From positions 1 to 46,898 of the forward strand of contig CAIMEY010000096.1 of assembly GCA_903840165.1 (NCBI GenBank): DNA of 46,898 nucleotides, given 5' to 3'. This stretch comes from an uncultured Myxococcales bacterium (GTDB lineage: Bacteria; Myxococcota_A; UBA9042). The notes beneath the pieces were generated by a model. That model saw only the letters and a program-made list of their open reading frames with translations. It did not search any database and was not told where the DNA came from. How positions within the stretch are numbered: position 1 is the first letter of the stretch; the number at the start of each line of letters is the position of its first letter. Positions 32,958-42,528 of this stretch are shown here, piece by piece. Made by a program: the position numbers and the translations under genes.

Positions 32958-35900
32958 TCACCGCGTCCGCTGAGCCGCACCGCGCGCTGAACCTGTCGGA
33001 GGCGGCGTGCACTGACGGCCGCGACTGGCCATGCAGCGCAAATCCCGGTCGGAAATTGCGACCGTTTCCGCAGAAGGAGGAGTGGAGCCCTCCAAGCTAA
33101 TCTCTTGTAATTTATGGATTTTTAATATCCCATTGACTGCCGGCAGCCCCTTCTCCAGCACCGCCGCAAACCGCTTGTCGACCTCCTGCAGTTCCTGGGT
33201 CAAGGCATCGACCCTCTCCACCTGGTACTGGGCCGGCCGGCCTTCCCAGCCGAGCAGAGCCCCGTAGAGGATGTCGAGCTGTTCGCGAATCCGCTCTTCG
33301 CCGGTAATTGCGCCACCTTCCTTAGTGGCCACAATTTCACGCTTAAGTTCAACCACTTGCTGAACAAAACTCGCCGCTGTCGCCCGCTCAGTGGTCGCGG
33401 TCGCCGGCAGCAGGGCGCTAGCAGCCTCCACACGCCGCGTCAGGAGGTCCATGCGGTCGACGAGGTCGCTCATCTGCCCAAACAGGCGGTGGACACGCGT
33501 TGCGGTGGCGTGTTGGGCTTGGCGCTCGGGCAGGCCAAAGGGCGCGCGCCGGTCGAGATCGATTTGCAGATTCTGTTCAAGCACTTCCATGCCCTTGGTC
33601 AGGCGCAGCCGATAGGCGCCCGGCAGAACGCGAATCCCCTGCGAAGCGCTAAACGCCACCTGCGCGGCCTTGGGCACCCGTGGGGGCCGGCCTTGCATGG
33701 TCCACGAAACACGATTGATACCGCGATGTTGCTGGGCTGGGATCGTATCGAGAACTTGGCCATCAGAATCGATCACCTCAAGCTTAAGCGGACCAAACAG
33801 GTGGCGGGCGCGCTGGTAATAGGCAAACACCGCGCCAGAAGGCGGGTTTTCGCCGGAAAAGTTGCCATCGCCCTCAGACCAGCCGCCTTGCGCGTACAGG
33901 CGCTGTTGGACCCGGCGTGAAGGTAGAAAAGCTGCTGTTTTTTCGAGGATTTCTGGCTTGAGCGCCCGCAACGGCGTCAGGTCGTCGATGATCCAAATAC
34001 CTCGCCCGTGGGTCGCAATGACGAGATCGTGTTCTCGGCCATGGACTTGGATGTCACGCACCGCAACGCTGGGAAAACCATTGCCGTGAAAGGCTGCCCA
34101 ATGGCCGCCGCTATCTGCCGAGATCCAAAGACCGAACTCCGTGCCAACAAAGAGGAGCGCGGGATCTTGGGTGTCTTCGACAATGCAATGCGCATAGCCC
34201 CGAACACCTTGAGACGGTGCAACAATTCGCTGCCAAGTCTGACCAAAGTCCGCCGTTCTGTACACCCAAGGCTGCATATCGCCAAAGGTGTGTCGGTCAA
34301 AGGCAGCATAGGCTGTTCCTGCCGCAAAACGACTTGCCGCCACCCAGCTAACCCATGAATTCTTTGGCAAATCTGGAATTTGCCCCACAACATTGCGCCA
34401 GTTCTTGCCGTCGTCGCGCGTGACCTGCAGGTTGCCATCGTCCGTGCCGACCCAGATCACCTTGGAATCCTTGGGCGATTCGCTGATACTGTAAATCGTC
34501 GTGTGCATTTCAGCCGAGGAGTTGTCCACCGTAATGCCGCCAGACTGCTCCTGTTTCTGCTTGCTTGGGTCATTGGTCGTTAAGTCAGGCGAAATCCGCT
34601 GCCACGAATCGCCATGGTCGGCCGAGCGAAACAGGAATTGCGCGCCAATATAAAGGGTTCCCTGATGCGTCGGGCTCAGGTGCAGGGGCGTGTTCCAGTT
34701 AAAGCGCAGCTTCTCGTGCGGGCCGGCCTTGGGCTGAATGTCGCGTGCTGCATGGGTTTTTCGGTCGATGCGCGCGACGTAACCGCCCTGCCCCTCGGCA
34801 TAGACGGCATTGGCATCGGTCGGGTCAACTAGAACCCAAAAACCGTCTGAATTATATAGATTTTCCCAAGTTTGATTGGTAATCCCTCCGGGATAGGCAG
34901 AAGGGCCGGCCCAAGAACTGTTGTCCTGAAGGCCGCCGTAGATTTGGTACGGGTCGCGGTCGTCGACACTGACATGATAAAACTGCGAAATTGGCAAATT
35001 CCCGTTCTTGAGCCAGTGACTTCCGCCGTCGTGGCTAACCCACAGGCCTCCGTCGTCACCACCGATTAAGTGCTGGGTATTGCTGGGATCAATCCAGACG
35101 TCGTGCCAATCGCCATGGGCCCTGCCGCCACTGCCGGCAAAGCTCTGACCGCCGTCCTCGCTGACGATGAGGTTCATGTCTGGCTTGAATATCCGGTCGG
35201 GCTGATGCGGGTCAACTACCAGCCGCGCAAAGTAAAATGGCCGCCAGACCATGCCCATGCTGCGGTCACGGGCCTGCCAGGTTTGGCCGCCGTCCTCGGA
35301 GCGAAAGAGGCCAGATTGCGTGGATTCCACCAGCGCGTAGACGATCTTCGGGTTGGAAGGGGCGAAAGTCGCCTCGACGCGTCCCCAAGGAGCAGCAGGT
35401 AATCCCTTGTTCTTACTGACGTCTATCCAGGTGCTACCGCCGTCGCTGGAGCGAAATAGGCCACTGCTGCTCGGCGCATCGGGCCCCGCACCGCCGGAGC
35501 GAAACGTCCAACCTTGGCGGCGAAAATCCCAGAGGCCAGCCAAGATTACATCGGAATTCTGCGGATCTAGACTCAGACTGCTGCAACCGGTCGAAGCGTT
35601 AGCGCCCTTGAGCACCTGCTGCCAATGCTTTCCGCCATCTTGGGTCTTGTAGACGCCGCGCTCGCCGCTATCGCTCCACAACTTTCCGGTAACACAGGCG
35701 AATACCACGTCACTGTGCTTGGGATGAACGATGATGCGGACGATTCGCTCCGAATCCGCCAAGCCGACGTGGATCCAGTTCTTGCCGCCGTCGCTGCTCT
35801 TGTAGACGCCGTCGCCCACAGAAGCCGAGTTACGCGTCCACGCCTCGCCCGTACCGACCCAAACTACTTGCGAATTGTGCGGGTCGATGGCGATCGCGCC

Positions 35901-36986
35901 AATGGATTGCACGGGTTGCTTGTCAAACACCGGTGTGAAGGTCGTGCCACCGTCGGGCGATTTCCACACGCCACCGGAGGCGGCACCAACATACAGAAGA
36001 GTTTTGCCCCCTTCACTAACGGCCGCCAGGGTCGAGACCCGACCGCTCATCGCCGCCGAGCCGATGTTGCGGGCGCCAAGGCCATCCAAAATACCGGAAT
36101 CTAAGGAAACAGCCGCAGTCGGCACCGCTGGCGGGGTCGTATCAAGCGGAGCCCCTGGCCCAGCGGCGGGGAGCAGTTGGCGCAACACCGGCTGCCCTGG
36201 TTGCGGGTAGGCAAAGGCGCCGTCGGGCAATTGCCCATTGATTTCAATACGCTCAGTGGTCCAGTGGTCGGTACGCGGCCCGCCCTTGAGGCCAGCATCA
36301 GCCGTCATTGGCAGCCACACACCCGATACCCGTGCGTAACCGCCCAGATCGGTTTCCGTCCAACGCTCAGTGCCGCGAATCTTGCTTTGCGTGACAACGC
36401 GGACTTCCAGAAACGTGTCAGGATCCAGGTAAACCCATTGCGTATCGCCGTCTTTGCGCTGCACCTGCAGCTTGAGCGCCGGTGTCCCGTCCAAGTCATC
36501 AAGACCTAAGTAGCTTATTTTGTGGCCTTTTTCCTGCCACCCCAAGAGGGGGCCTTCCCATTGCGCGTCGCGGGCCAAAGAGCGGCCGCCATCAGCCGAC
36601 AGGCGTTGGGGATCCCGGCGCCCGCCAAAAGGCTCCACGCTCCAGCCTTGCTGACCGTCAAAAGCCTGAACGGCTGTCAGCCCTTGCAGCGTCACCTCCG
36701 TGCGAATGCGCGCTTGAGCCGATGAACCGCCGCGGTCTACCAGCGATGCGGTCACGGCGTCGACGTGGAAATCCCCATCGCCAAACTGCGCTTTGCCAAA
36801 CGTGCGCAGCGTGTGAATGGCCTGCCACGCCGCAGCGCCACCGCGAGCTTGTTCATTGCGTTCAAGGACTTGCGCCGTCGTCCATTGGGCCGGCGTCTGA
36901 GTCGACTCCGCGCCGGCTGGCGCAGCTGCGAGTAGCAGGAGTGGCAGCGATAGTATCAGGCGAAATAGCAATGATTTTATTAACAT
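32958..36986 (-). CDS. Giant sortilin/VPS10-like BNR-repeat protein with LolA-like N-terminal part
   Basis: 1342 residues from ATG 36986; Sec signal MLIKSLLFRLILSLPLLLLAAA to about residue 27. Residues about 30-260 resemble outer-membrane lipoprotein-sorting proteins (EQARGGAAAWQAIHTLRTFGKA, DGQQGWSVEPFGGRR, YLDPDTFLEVRVVTQ). From about 300 to 1010 many Asp boxes of type SxDGGxxW occur (VWKSPDGGTTF, YKSSDGGKNWIHV, YKTQDGGKHWQQV, FRSEDGGQTWQAR), making one or two large propellers as in sortilin/VPS10 proteins and bacterial BNR glycosidase-like proteins. The C-terminal about 250 residues have helical, coiled-coil-like segments. Exported; ligand binding or glycan hydrolysis are both possible. 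Motif copy E supplies an AGGAG 11 nt before the ATG. Confidence 0.85.
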   Translation of the reverse strand: MLIKSLLFRLILSLPLLLLAAAPAGAESTQTPAQWTTAQVLERNEQARGGAAAWQAIHTLRTFGKAQFGDGDFHVDAVTASLVDRGGSSAQARIRTEVTLQGLTAVQAFDGQQGWSVEPFGGRRDPQRLSADGGRSLARDAQWEGPLLGWQEKGHKISYLGLDDLDGTPALKLQVQRKDGDTQWVYLDPDTFLEVRVVTQSKIRGTERWTETDLGGYARVSGVWLPMTADAGLKGGPRTDHWTTERIEINGQLPDGAFAYPQPGQPVLRQLLPAAGPGAPLDTTPPAVPTAAVSLDSGILDGLGARNIGSAAMSGRVSTLAAVSEGGKTLLYVGAASGGVWKSPDGGTTFTPVFDKQPVQSIGAIAIDPHNSQVVWVGTGEAWTRNSASVGDGVYKSSDGGKNWIHVGLADSERIVRIIVHPKHSDVVFACVTGKLWSDSGERGVYKTQDGGKHWQQVLKGANASTGCSSLSLDPQNSDVILAGLWDFRRQGWTFRSGGAGPDAPSSSGLFRSSDGGSTWIDVSKNKGLPAAPWGRVEATFAPSNPKIVYALVESTQSGLFRSEDGGQTWQARDRSMGMVWRPFYFARLVVDPHQPDRIFKPDMNLIVSEDGGQSFAGSGGRAHGDWHDVWIDPSNTQHLIGGDDGGLWVSHDGGSHWLKNGNLPISQFYHVSVDDRDPYQIYGGLQDNSSWAGPSAYPGGITNQTWENLYNSDGFWVLVDPTDANAVYAEGQGGYVARIDRKTHAARDIQPKAGPHEKLRFNWNTPLHLSPTHQGTLYIGAQFLFRSADHGDSWQRISPDLTTNDPSKQKQEQSGGITVDNSSAEMHTTIYSISESPKDSKVIWVGTDDGNLQVTRDDGKNWRNVVGQIPDLPKNSWVSWVAASRFAAGTAYAAFDRHTFGDMQPWVYRTADFGQTWQRIVAPSQGVRGYAHCIVEDTQDPALLFVGTEFGLWISADSGGHWAAFHGNGFPSVAVRDIQVHGREHDLVIATHGRGIWIIDDLTPLRALKPEILEKTAAFLPSRRVQQRLYAQGGWSEGDGNFSGENPPSGAVFAYYQRARHLFGPLKLEVIDSDGQVLDTIPAQQHRGINRVSWTMQGRPPRVPKAAQVAFSASQGIRVLPGAYRLRLTKGMEVLEQNLQIDLDRRAPFGLPERQAQHATATRVHRLFGQMSDLVDRMDLLTRRVEAASALLPATATTERATAASFVQQVVELKREIVATKEGGAITGEERIREQLDILYGALLGWEGRPAQYQVERVDALTQELQEVDKRFAAVLEKGLPAVNGILKIHKLQEISLEGSTPPSAETVAISDRDLRCMASRGRQCTPPPTGSARGAAQRTR

Positions 36987-37002
36987 AGGCTCAAGGGCTC
37001 CT
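36977..37002 (-). repeat. 26-bp motif, copy E, at the start of the sortilin-like gene
   Basis: Exact AGGAGCCCT in sense with the gene, ending 7 nt before ATG 36986; the downstream TTAACC and CGTTGA parts are not conserved here. The AGGAG may double as Shine-Dalgarno. Confidence 0.5.
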
Positions 37003-37072
37003 CGTTGGTAAGCGTCAGTATGCCGGCCCGCCTAGCGGCTTGCAATCGCAACACTGTCGGGTAGTTAGGCAT
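36980..37072 (-). other. Possible 30-residue upstream ORF overlapping the sortilin-like start
   Basis: ATG 37072 opens a frame MPNYPTVLRLQAARRAG that ends EEPLSLC with TAA at 36982-36980, just inside the sortilin-like gene (ATGTTAA overlap). Its end is encoded by motif copy E. It could be a translated leader coupling initiation of the big gene, but codon use is not decisive and no ribosome-binding site precedes it. Confidence 0.2.
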
Positions 37073-37106
37073 GCATCATCGGGTAGGCCACTGCACGCAG
37101 GGATGG

Positions 37107-37598
37107 CTACGCCGGATCGACCGCGACAATCTGCAACTCGCGGCGCTGTCCTCCAGCGAAAAACTCTACATCATCGCCCGCTTGCTTACCTAGAAGGGCC
37201 ACAGCCAAGGGCGACTGCGCGCTCAGCACGTGAACGACGGCACCCGGCAATTTCAGCGTCTGCCCCACACCAACCGGAACGATAAAGACCAGTTCTGGCA
37301 CACGATCGCCGCTAAGCTGAACCAAGGCTCCCGGTGCCACCGCATCGAGCAGCAGCGGCGGCTGCCAAAAATGCAGGTGCGTCAGGCAGCGGCGTACGGC
37401 CTCGGTACGCTCGGTGTGGGCGGCAGCGAGATACGACATCTCTAAAGCTCTTGTATCATATCGATTTTCCGGCCTAGCCTCATCTTCAGTCGCCGCCGTC
37501 TGCGCATGGTCAAGGGCTGCGGCCGCTTGACGTAGCTGAGTCTGCAAATCTTCGACGACAGCTCGGATTATCGCTTCTTTGCTAGGGAATTTGCTCAT
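37107..37598 (-). CDS. GreA/GreB-family transcription factor-like protein
   Basis: 163 residues from ATG 37598. The N-terminal part MSKFPSKEAIIRAVVEDLQ with helix and ENRYDTRALEMSYLAAAH matches stand-alone GreA/B-like proteins of Proteobacteria that keep the C-terminal FKBP-like domain (VVHVLSAQSPLAVALLGKQAGDDVEF). The classical GreA coiled coil with its acidic tip is only partly present, so RNA-cleavage stimulation is uncertain; binding to RNA polymerase is inferred from the C-terminal domain. Located between the sortilin-like gene and the RRM protein, all on the minus strand. Confidence 0.8.
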   Translation of the reverse strand: MSKFPSKEAIIRAVVEDLQTQLRQAAAALDHAQTAATEDEARPENRYDTRALEMSYLAAAHTERTEAVRRCLTHLHFWQPPLLLDAVAPGALVQLSGDRVPELVFIVPVGVGQTLKLPGAVVHVLSAQSPLAVALLGKQAGDDVEFFAGGQRRELQIVAVDPA

Positions 37599-37732
37599 CA
37601 CCTGGACTGTTCCTAGTGTCATCAGGGCTCGATGAAGGAGCTCGTGTCGCGGCCCCTGCGGCGACACCCATAGCCGGGTCTGGCGCGACCACTGCCCCTA
37701 CCAACGCGGAGCTCTGAGCGCAAAAACAACAA

Positions 37733-37762
37733 TGCCCGCAATACCCTAGAGTATTACGGGCA
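37733..37762 (-). terminator. Rho-independent terminator of the RRM gene
   Basis: TGCCCGTAATAC pairs with GTATTGCGGGCA (11 of 12 canonical, the other a G-T pair) around the 6-base loop TCTAGG on the minus strand, followed by TTGTTGTTTTTG. It lies about 124 nt after the RRM stop codon and about 135 nt before the GreA/B-like start. Confidence 0.75.
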
Positions 37763-37885
37763 AAGTTGATGCGTTTTGGAACCGGTGCCGAGGGCTCGCA
37801 GGCCAAGCCCGCAATCGTCAGCTGCCATGCTTTTTCGGGATACGAATCGTCAAATCAGCAATTGTTTCAAGCCGCTCGCGGGGTC

Positions 37886-38281
<396 letters not shown>

Positions 38282-38301
38282 TGACTATACCTGTTCCCGA
38301 A

Positions 38302-38319
38302 GCGCCGATTTTCCGGCGC
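38302..38319 (-). promoter_or_regulatory. Hairpin in the leader of the RRM mRNA
   Basis: GCGCCG and CGGCGC form a perfect 6-bp stem around GAAAAT, ending about 20 nt before ATG 38281. It is in the predicted 5' untranslated region of about 70 nt. It is not a terminator because no T-run follows. Post-transcriptional or temperature control is possible but unproven. Confidence 0.45.
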
Positions 38320-38360
38320 GGTTGTCACGCATCACAAATTGCTCATGAAGGCGCAGCAGC

Positions 38361-38369
38361 AGCGTAGCA
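38361..38369 (-). promoter_or_regulatory. Extended -10 candidate of the RRM gene
   Basis: TG-C-TACGCT on the minus strand, preceded by an A-rich stretch and TTGAAA, TTGCAA hexamers at imperfect distances. It would start transcription near 38354. Confidence 0.35.
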
Positions 38370-38520
38370 TATCTTTTTGCAACGTGTGCGATTTTTTCAA
38401 GGGCGGTCGCACAATTGTGACGATCGGCCGGCAGGCACAGTTCGGCTCGGCGTGTGACATTGATGGCGTGGGGGGCATGGGCGAAGAGGGGCTTTTGCGT
38501 ATTTTCAAGGGGTTAGCGCC

Positions 38521-38546
38521 AGGAGCCCTATGAGTTAAACCGTTGA
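38521..38546 (+). repeat. 26-bp motif, copy F
   Basis: AGGAGCCCT, ATGAG, TTAAAC and CGTTGA in standard spacing. It lies in the 652-bp divergent region between the RRM and selB genes, about 390 nt before the selB start and in sense with it. Confidence 0.65.
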
Positions 38547-38933
38547 AACCAGAACACTAATATACATTTATAAATAAATACGATTGCTTACAGTCGACAG
38601 TGTCGCGATCGACCAGACGAATTCACTATTCCCCCTTTAGTCTCAATGAGCTAAGCCGCCGCGGCTGGACGGCCGATGCGCGGCCGCTCGGCCATGATCG
38701 CGCGCGGGTGCCGCCGATGAGCCCCGCACCGATCGCCATTGGCGCGTGCGTGGGCTAATATTCTATTCATTCAGGATAGTTATGGATGAAGCGCCGCGTT
38801 GAGACACCTAGGCCCTTGCCGAGGTGCCGGCCCCGCCTGCGCGCGCGATCGACAGCGGCAGAGCCATTGCTCGCTCGCGGGCCGTTCTGCACAATGCCGC
38901 CCGCGGGCAAGTTTGCCGCAGCAGGAGTTCGCG
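38547..38933. other. AT-rich then GC-rich intergenic stretch before selB
   Basis: After copy F the DNA is unusually AT-rich around 38556-38590 (TATACATTTATAAATAAATACG), unlike the rest of the window, then turns GC-rich. No selC tRNA cloverleaf, selA or other gene was recognised. Frames here lack ribosome-binding sites. It may hold the selB promoter and an upstream AT-rich activator region. Confidence 0.4.
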
Positions 38934-40916
38934 GTGCTGACGATCGGCGTGGCGGGTCATGTAGACCACGGGAAAACGGCGCTGGTTCGGGCCCTGACCG
39001 GGCAAGAGACCGATCGGCTTGCCGAAGAGAAGCGGCGCGGCATCAGCATCGAATTAGGCTTTGCACACATGGACTTACCGCTGATTGACGGCAGTTCGCT
39101 GCGGTTGGCTTTGGTCGACATGCCCGGTCACGAACGCTTCGTGCGGCGCATGATCGCGGGAGCCTCTGGCGTCGACGCCGTCTTGCTGGTCGTAGCCGCC
39201 GACGAAGGCGTGATGCCCCAAGGGCGCGAGCATGTTGCGATTTGCCAGTTGCTGGGTATCACGCAAGGGGCTGTGGTCTTGACCAAGACCGACCTCGTCG
39301 ATGCCGACATGTTGGCGATGGCGCAGGACGACGTGCAAGCCCTTGTAAAAAATATGTTTTTGGAGACGGCGCCCTGCTGGTCGGTGTCCGTGCGGGAGCC
39401 GGATAGCGTCGCCGCGCTGCGGCAACTCTTGGCTACTTGGGCAGAGAATCTACATCAAGATCAACAGATTCGCGTGCAGACACTGAGGGCTCGCCCGGCG
39501 CGTCTGGCTGTTGATCGGCGATTCTCGTTGCCGGGACGGGGAACTGTTGCGGCGGGAACCTTGGTGACCGGGAGCTTGGCCGTTGAGGACCACGTGAGCG
39601 TGCTCCCTCAGAAAACGTCTTTTCGTATCAGAGGGTTACAGCAGCAGGGACAAGCCGTCGCAACCGCCCACGCCCCTGCGCGCGTCGCTATCAATCTGGC
39701 TGCGGCGACTCTGGAGGATTGTCCCATCGGATCAGTGATTTGTACGCCAAGCAGCTTGGACATGACGGCGCGAGTGGACGCGATCCTGCAACTGCTGCCC
39801 AAGCAAGCCTCCCTGCCACCGCGATGCCGCCTGATGCTGCACGTTGGGACCACGCAGGTCGAAGCCGTGGTCACACAACTGAGCGGAAATCAACAAGAAC
39901 CAGGCACCGACGCGCTGGTTCAACTGCACCTTGATCGGCCTGTCCCGATCGCAGCTTCGGAGGGATTTGTGCTGCGTGGATCGCAGGTTGACCCGCGCTT
40001 GGGGCAGACGCTCGGCGGCGGCCGGGTGTTGCATCCGACACCGCGCCGGCACCGGATCAATAGCTTAGAATTACTGGAGTTTCTTGCCACACTAGCGCAG
40101 GGGCGGCTGGAAGATCAGATCGTTGCCGCCTGTGCGATGGCGGACGCGCGCGGCTGTACAGAACTGGAATTGCAGCGGATTCTTGCCGTCCCGCCGGACC
40201 ATGTCGCCAAAGCGCTACGGCTGTTGTTGGCGAGCGGCAAGCTGCGCCGCGCCGGTCAGCCGACTCGGCACTACAGTCCCGCAGCGATGGTGCTGCTGGA
40301 GCAGCAACTGCTTGCTATTGTAGCTCAATATCACCGGACCCACCCTGCGCTGCCGGGGCTGCTGCCGCAGCAGGCCCACCGCGATTTGGGTGCGTGGCTC
40401 GACGAGACGGCTACCCAGGCCGTGCTGACTGGCCTATGTAAGCGCGGCGCGCTCGTCCAGCACGGCCTCGTCTTAGCGCTGCCGGAGCATCGGGCTGTTG
40501 TCGCCGCTGATCCAGAAGCGCTGGCGCGGCTTGAGGAAAGGCTGCTGCCCCTAGGCCTGCAAGGCTTGACGCAGGCGCAGTTGGCGGAGCACACGGGCCT
40601 GGACGCCCGCATCGCCACGCACCTGCTGCAGGCAGCCACGGCCCAAGGTGTGGCGGTGCGACTGGGTGAGGACCACTACGTCTCTGCAACTATCTTAAAG
40701 CAATCCGTTTCTCTTGTAATCGATACGTTTGGGCGCAACGATGCCTTTAGCACCAGCGAGCTCAAAGAACTGGTAGGACTGTCTCGCAAATACCTAATTC
40801 CATTCGCAGAATATCTTGACGCTGCACGCGTCACCGTGCGCGATCCGAGCGGAAACCGACGCGTTCGTGACCGCGCCAAGACGCCGGATCCGTCCGAACC
40901 TCAGGAAGCGTCGTAG
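38934..40916 (+). CDS. selB: Selenocysteine-specific elongation factor SelB
   Basis: 660 residues from GTG 38934, which has CAGGAG 6 nt upstream and starts [15 protein letters not shown]; the longer frame upstream has no support. GTPase motifs are GHVDHGKT (8-15), GISIELGFA (switch I region), [15 protein letters not shown]. The EF-Tu-like domains II and III follow ([18 protein letters not shown], then [23 protein letters not shown]), and winged-helix repeats of the SelB C-terminus from about residue 370 to the end ([20 protein letters not shown]). SelB brings Sec-tRNA(Sec) to UGA codons by binding the SECIS hairpin. No selA, selC or selD is seen in the window. Gene length is usual for bacterial SelB. 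Confidence 0.93.
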   Translation: MLTIGVAGHVDHGKTALVRALTGQETDRLAEEKRRGISIELGFAHMDLPLIDGSSLRLALVDMPGHERFVRRMIAGASGVDAVLLVVAADEGVMPQGREHVAICQLLGITQGAVVLTKTDLVDADMLAMAQDDVQALVKNMFLETAPCWSVSVREPDSVAALRQLLATWAENLHQDQQIRVQTLRARPARLAVDRRFSLPGRGTVAAGTLVTGSLAVEDHVSVLPQKTSFRIRGLQQQGQAVATAHAPARVAINLAAATLEDCPIGSVICTPSSLDMTARVDAILQLLPKQASLPPRCRLMLHVGTTQVEAVVTQLSGNQQEPGTDALVQLHLDRPVPIAASEGFVLRGSQVDPRLGQTLGGGRVLHPTPRRHRINSLELLEFLATLAQGRLEDQIVAACAMADARGCTELELQRILAVPPDHVAKALRLLLASGKLRRAGQPTRHYSPAAMVLLEQQLLAIVAQYHRTHPALPGLLPQQAHRDLGAWLDETATQAVLTGLCKRGALVQHGLVLALPEHRAVVAADPEALARLEERLLPLGLQGLTQAQLAEHTGLDARIATHLLQAATAQGVAVRLGEDHYVSATILKQSVSLVIDTFGRNDAFSTSELKELVGLSRKYLIPFAEYLDAARVTVRDPSGNRRVRDRAKTPDPSEPQEAS

Positions 40917-41022
40917 TTTCAACGTATTTCTGCCGCACTGGGCGCCACCGGCGTCTCCTTGCTACCGGGCGGGATTCTGCCAAGATCGGCCTTGACACGC
41001 TGGCCTGATTCTCGCACATAGT

Positions 41023-41048
41023 AAGAGCCGCCAGCCCATAACCGTTGA
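41023..41048 (+). repeat. Degenerate 26-bp motif before the DUF1415-like gene
   Basis: AAGAGCCGC in place of the core, with TAACCGTTGA at exactly the same distance as in copy F. It ends 19 nt before ATG 41068, in sense. Confidence 0.4.
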
Positions 41049-41067
41049 TTCTAGTAGGTTTCCCCGA

Positions 41068-41820
41068 ATGCGTCTCTTGCAACCAACAGCCGAACCGACG
41101 TGTGCAGTGCCCTTTTCGGCTCTGGCCTCTCTGCCCGCACCCGTGCGCGCAGCGATCGAAGGCGAGGCGCTCCGCGTCAATTCGCGTTATCTTTATGAGT
41201 TTATTGAAGAATATGCATTTTGTCCCTTCGCCAAGAGCGGGCGGGAGGCTGGTCAAACGTCGCGCTATGTCTACTACGCCGACTCGACAGACTTGGCGCC
41301 CCTTCTAGCGTTGATGCAGCAAGTAGCTGATGATCCTCAGCAAGTCGTTGCCCAGGTGATTTTTCCGCTGCTTGAGGTCCAAGCCGATCGGTGGCTGCAG
41401 TTTTGCCAGGAGTTAACCGCCCTAGGCCATGCCCAACGCGGCGGTGCGCCCGTACTGGCCTTTGCCGCCCTGCACCCGCAACTGCGCTATGGTACTGAGA
41501 ATCCCTTTGCAATGGTGCCGCTGTTTCGCCGCGCGCCGGACCCGACGCTGCAGTGGGCTCGCCTCGAAGGTCTGGCCCAGCTGTATGAAGGCCGCGATAC
41601 GCAGACGCGGGTTGTAGATTCCGCCGAAGTCTTTGATTTTGTGCGCAATGCACCTCGGCCTCGCCCAGCCCTCTACCATCGCGTGACCGAAACGAACGCC
41701 AAGATGGCGCAAATGTTACAGATTCCGTTGATTGAAGCCCAACTTCGTGATATGACCGAGGATGCGCAACGCAGCTACGCCCGCATCCTGATGGAATTAT
41801 TGCGTAGCCCATCGGACTAG
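41068..41820 (+). CDS. DUF1415-like protein
   Basis: 250 residues from ATG 41068; no strong Shine-Dalgarno. The region RYLYEFIEEYAFCPFAKSGREAGQTSRYV matches the DUF1415 hallmark with its CPFA motif, and VLAFAALHPQLRYGTENPFAMVPLFRRAP the second conserved part. The C-terminus (RVTETNAKMAQMLQIPLIEAQL) is helical. Function of the family is unknown; a conserved Cys next to Pro-Phe-Ala suggests a reactive or metal-binding residue. It follows selB after 151 bp; no functional link is known. Confidence 0.7.
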   Translation: MRLLQPTAEPTCAVPFSALASLPAPVRAAIEGEALRVNSRYLYEFIEEYAFCPFAKSGREAGQTSRYVYYADSTDLAPLLALMQQVADDPQQVVAQVIFPLLEVQADRWLQFCQELTALGHAQRGGAPVLAFAALHPQLRYGTENPFAMVPLFRRAPDPTLQWARLEGLAQLYEGRDTQTRVVDSAEVFDFVRNAPRPRPALYHRVTETNAKMAQMLQIPLIEAQLRDMTEDAQRSYARILMELLRSPSD

Positions 41821-41951
41821 CCGACGGCCCTCCAGACGCCGTCGTGAGCGGGGCATCAAGGCGAAGAAAACGCATTGAACTAAAAAGCAAATTGGACGAT
41901 AGGCACTGAGTCATCGTGCGGTGAGTGGCTGTCGGCTGCCGAGGAGGAATC

Positions 41952-42341
41952 GTGACCACGAACGCGCGTTCCCTGTGTGAGATTGCTAAGTTGAGCGAAT
42001 TGGTCGACCGGCAACCACGGGCCGGGCGGGCCGCGGGAATCGACCTAGTGATCGTCAAGAAAGACCGGGATATCTTTGTACTCTACGGTCGATGCCCGCA
42101 CCGAGGCGCTGCTATGTCCTTGGGCTGTGTCGATGGCGACCGACTGCTTTGCTCAGCGCACGGCTGGGACTTTTCGCTGGATACTGGGATAAGCACCCGT
42201 ATTCCGGGCGAAATGCTGCAGCGATTTGCCGCGACGGTCGACGAGCAGGCCGACGCCGTGTGTGTGGACACCGCCGAGATTCAGGCCTGGCTGGTGGATA
42301 ATCCCCAAGCGTTTGGCATGGATGAGTCGCTTGGCGTTTAG
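41952..42341 (+). CDS. Small Rieske [2Fe-2S] ferredoxin
   Basis: 129 residues from GTG 41952, preceded by GGAGGAATC; the earlier GTG at 41925 lies upstream of that site. Cluster ligands are Cys48 and His50 (CPHRG) and Cys67 and His70 (CSAHGW). No signal peptide, so cytosolic. The short C-terminal extension (DTAEIQAWLVDNPQAFG) resembles the Rieske part attached to FMN-binding glutamate-synthase-like proteins and soluble ferredoxins of oxygenase systems. No oxygenase subunit is adjacent. It is followed after 187 bp by the DoxX gene. Confidence 0.85.
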   Translation: MTTNARSLCEIAKLSELVDRQPRAGRAAGIDLVIVKKDRDIFVLYGRCPHRGAAMSLGCVDGDRLLCSAHGWDFSLDTGISTRIPGEMLQRFAATVDEQADAVCVDTAEIQAWLVDNPQAFGMDESLGV

Positions 42342-42386
42342 CAGTGATCCGGCGTTCAGGCGGGCTATTCGGGGCAGAGCCGAGAG

Positions 42387-42412
42387 AGGAGCCCTTAGGG
42401 TCAAGTCGTTGA
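42387..42412 (+). repeat. 26-bp motif, copy G
   Basis: AGGAGCCCT, TAGGG, TCAAGT and CGTTGA. It lies 45 bp after the Rieske stop and about 117 bp before the DoxX start, in sense with both. Confidence 0.6.
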
Positions 42413-42528
42413 TAAGATGAAGTCTTTCCGAAATCAACTTGACGACACTGACCATGCTCCGTACCGTCTTGGCACGAGTAGGCCCTTTGGCCTCGCCCGA
42501 ACCCAAATTTCCACTGCAGGAGCTTGTT

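Noticed and set aside
38339..38533. 64-codon plus-strand frame between the RRM gene and copy F
   Set aside because: It overlaps the predicted RRM promoter antisense, has no ribosome-binding site and no family resemblance.
38547..38933. selC tRNA gene expected near selB
   Set aside because: No long acceptor stem, extended variable arm or TCA anticodon loop context was found here or elsewhere by eye.
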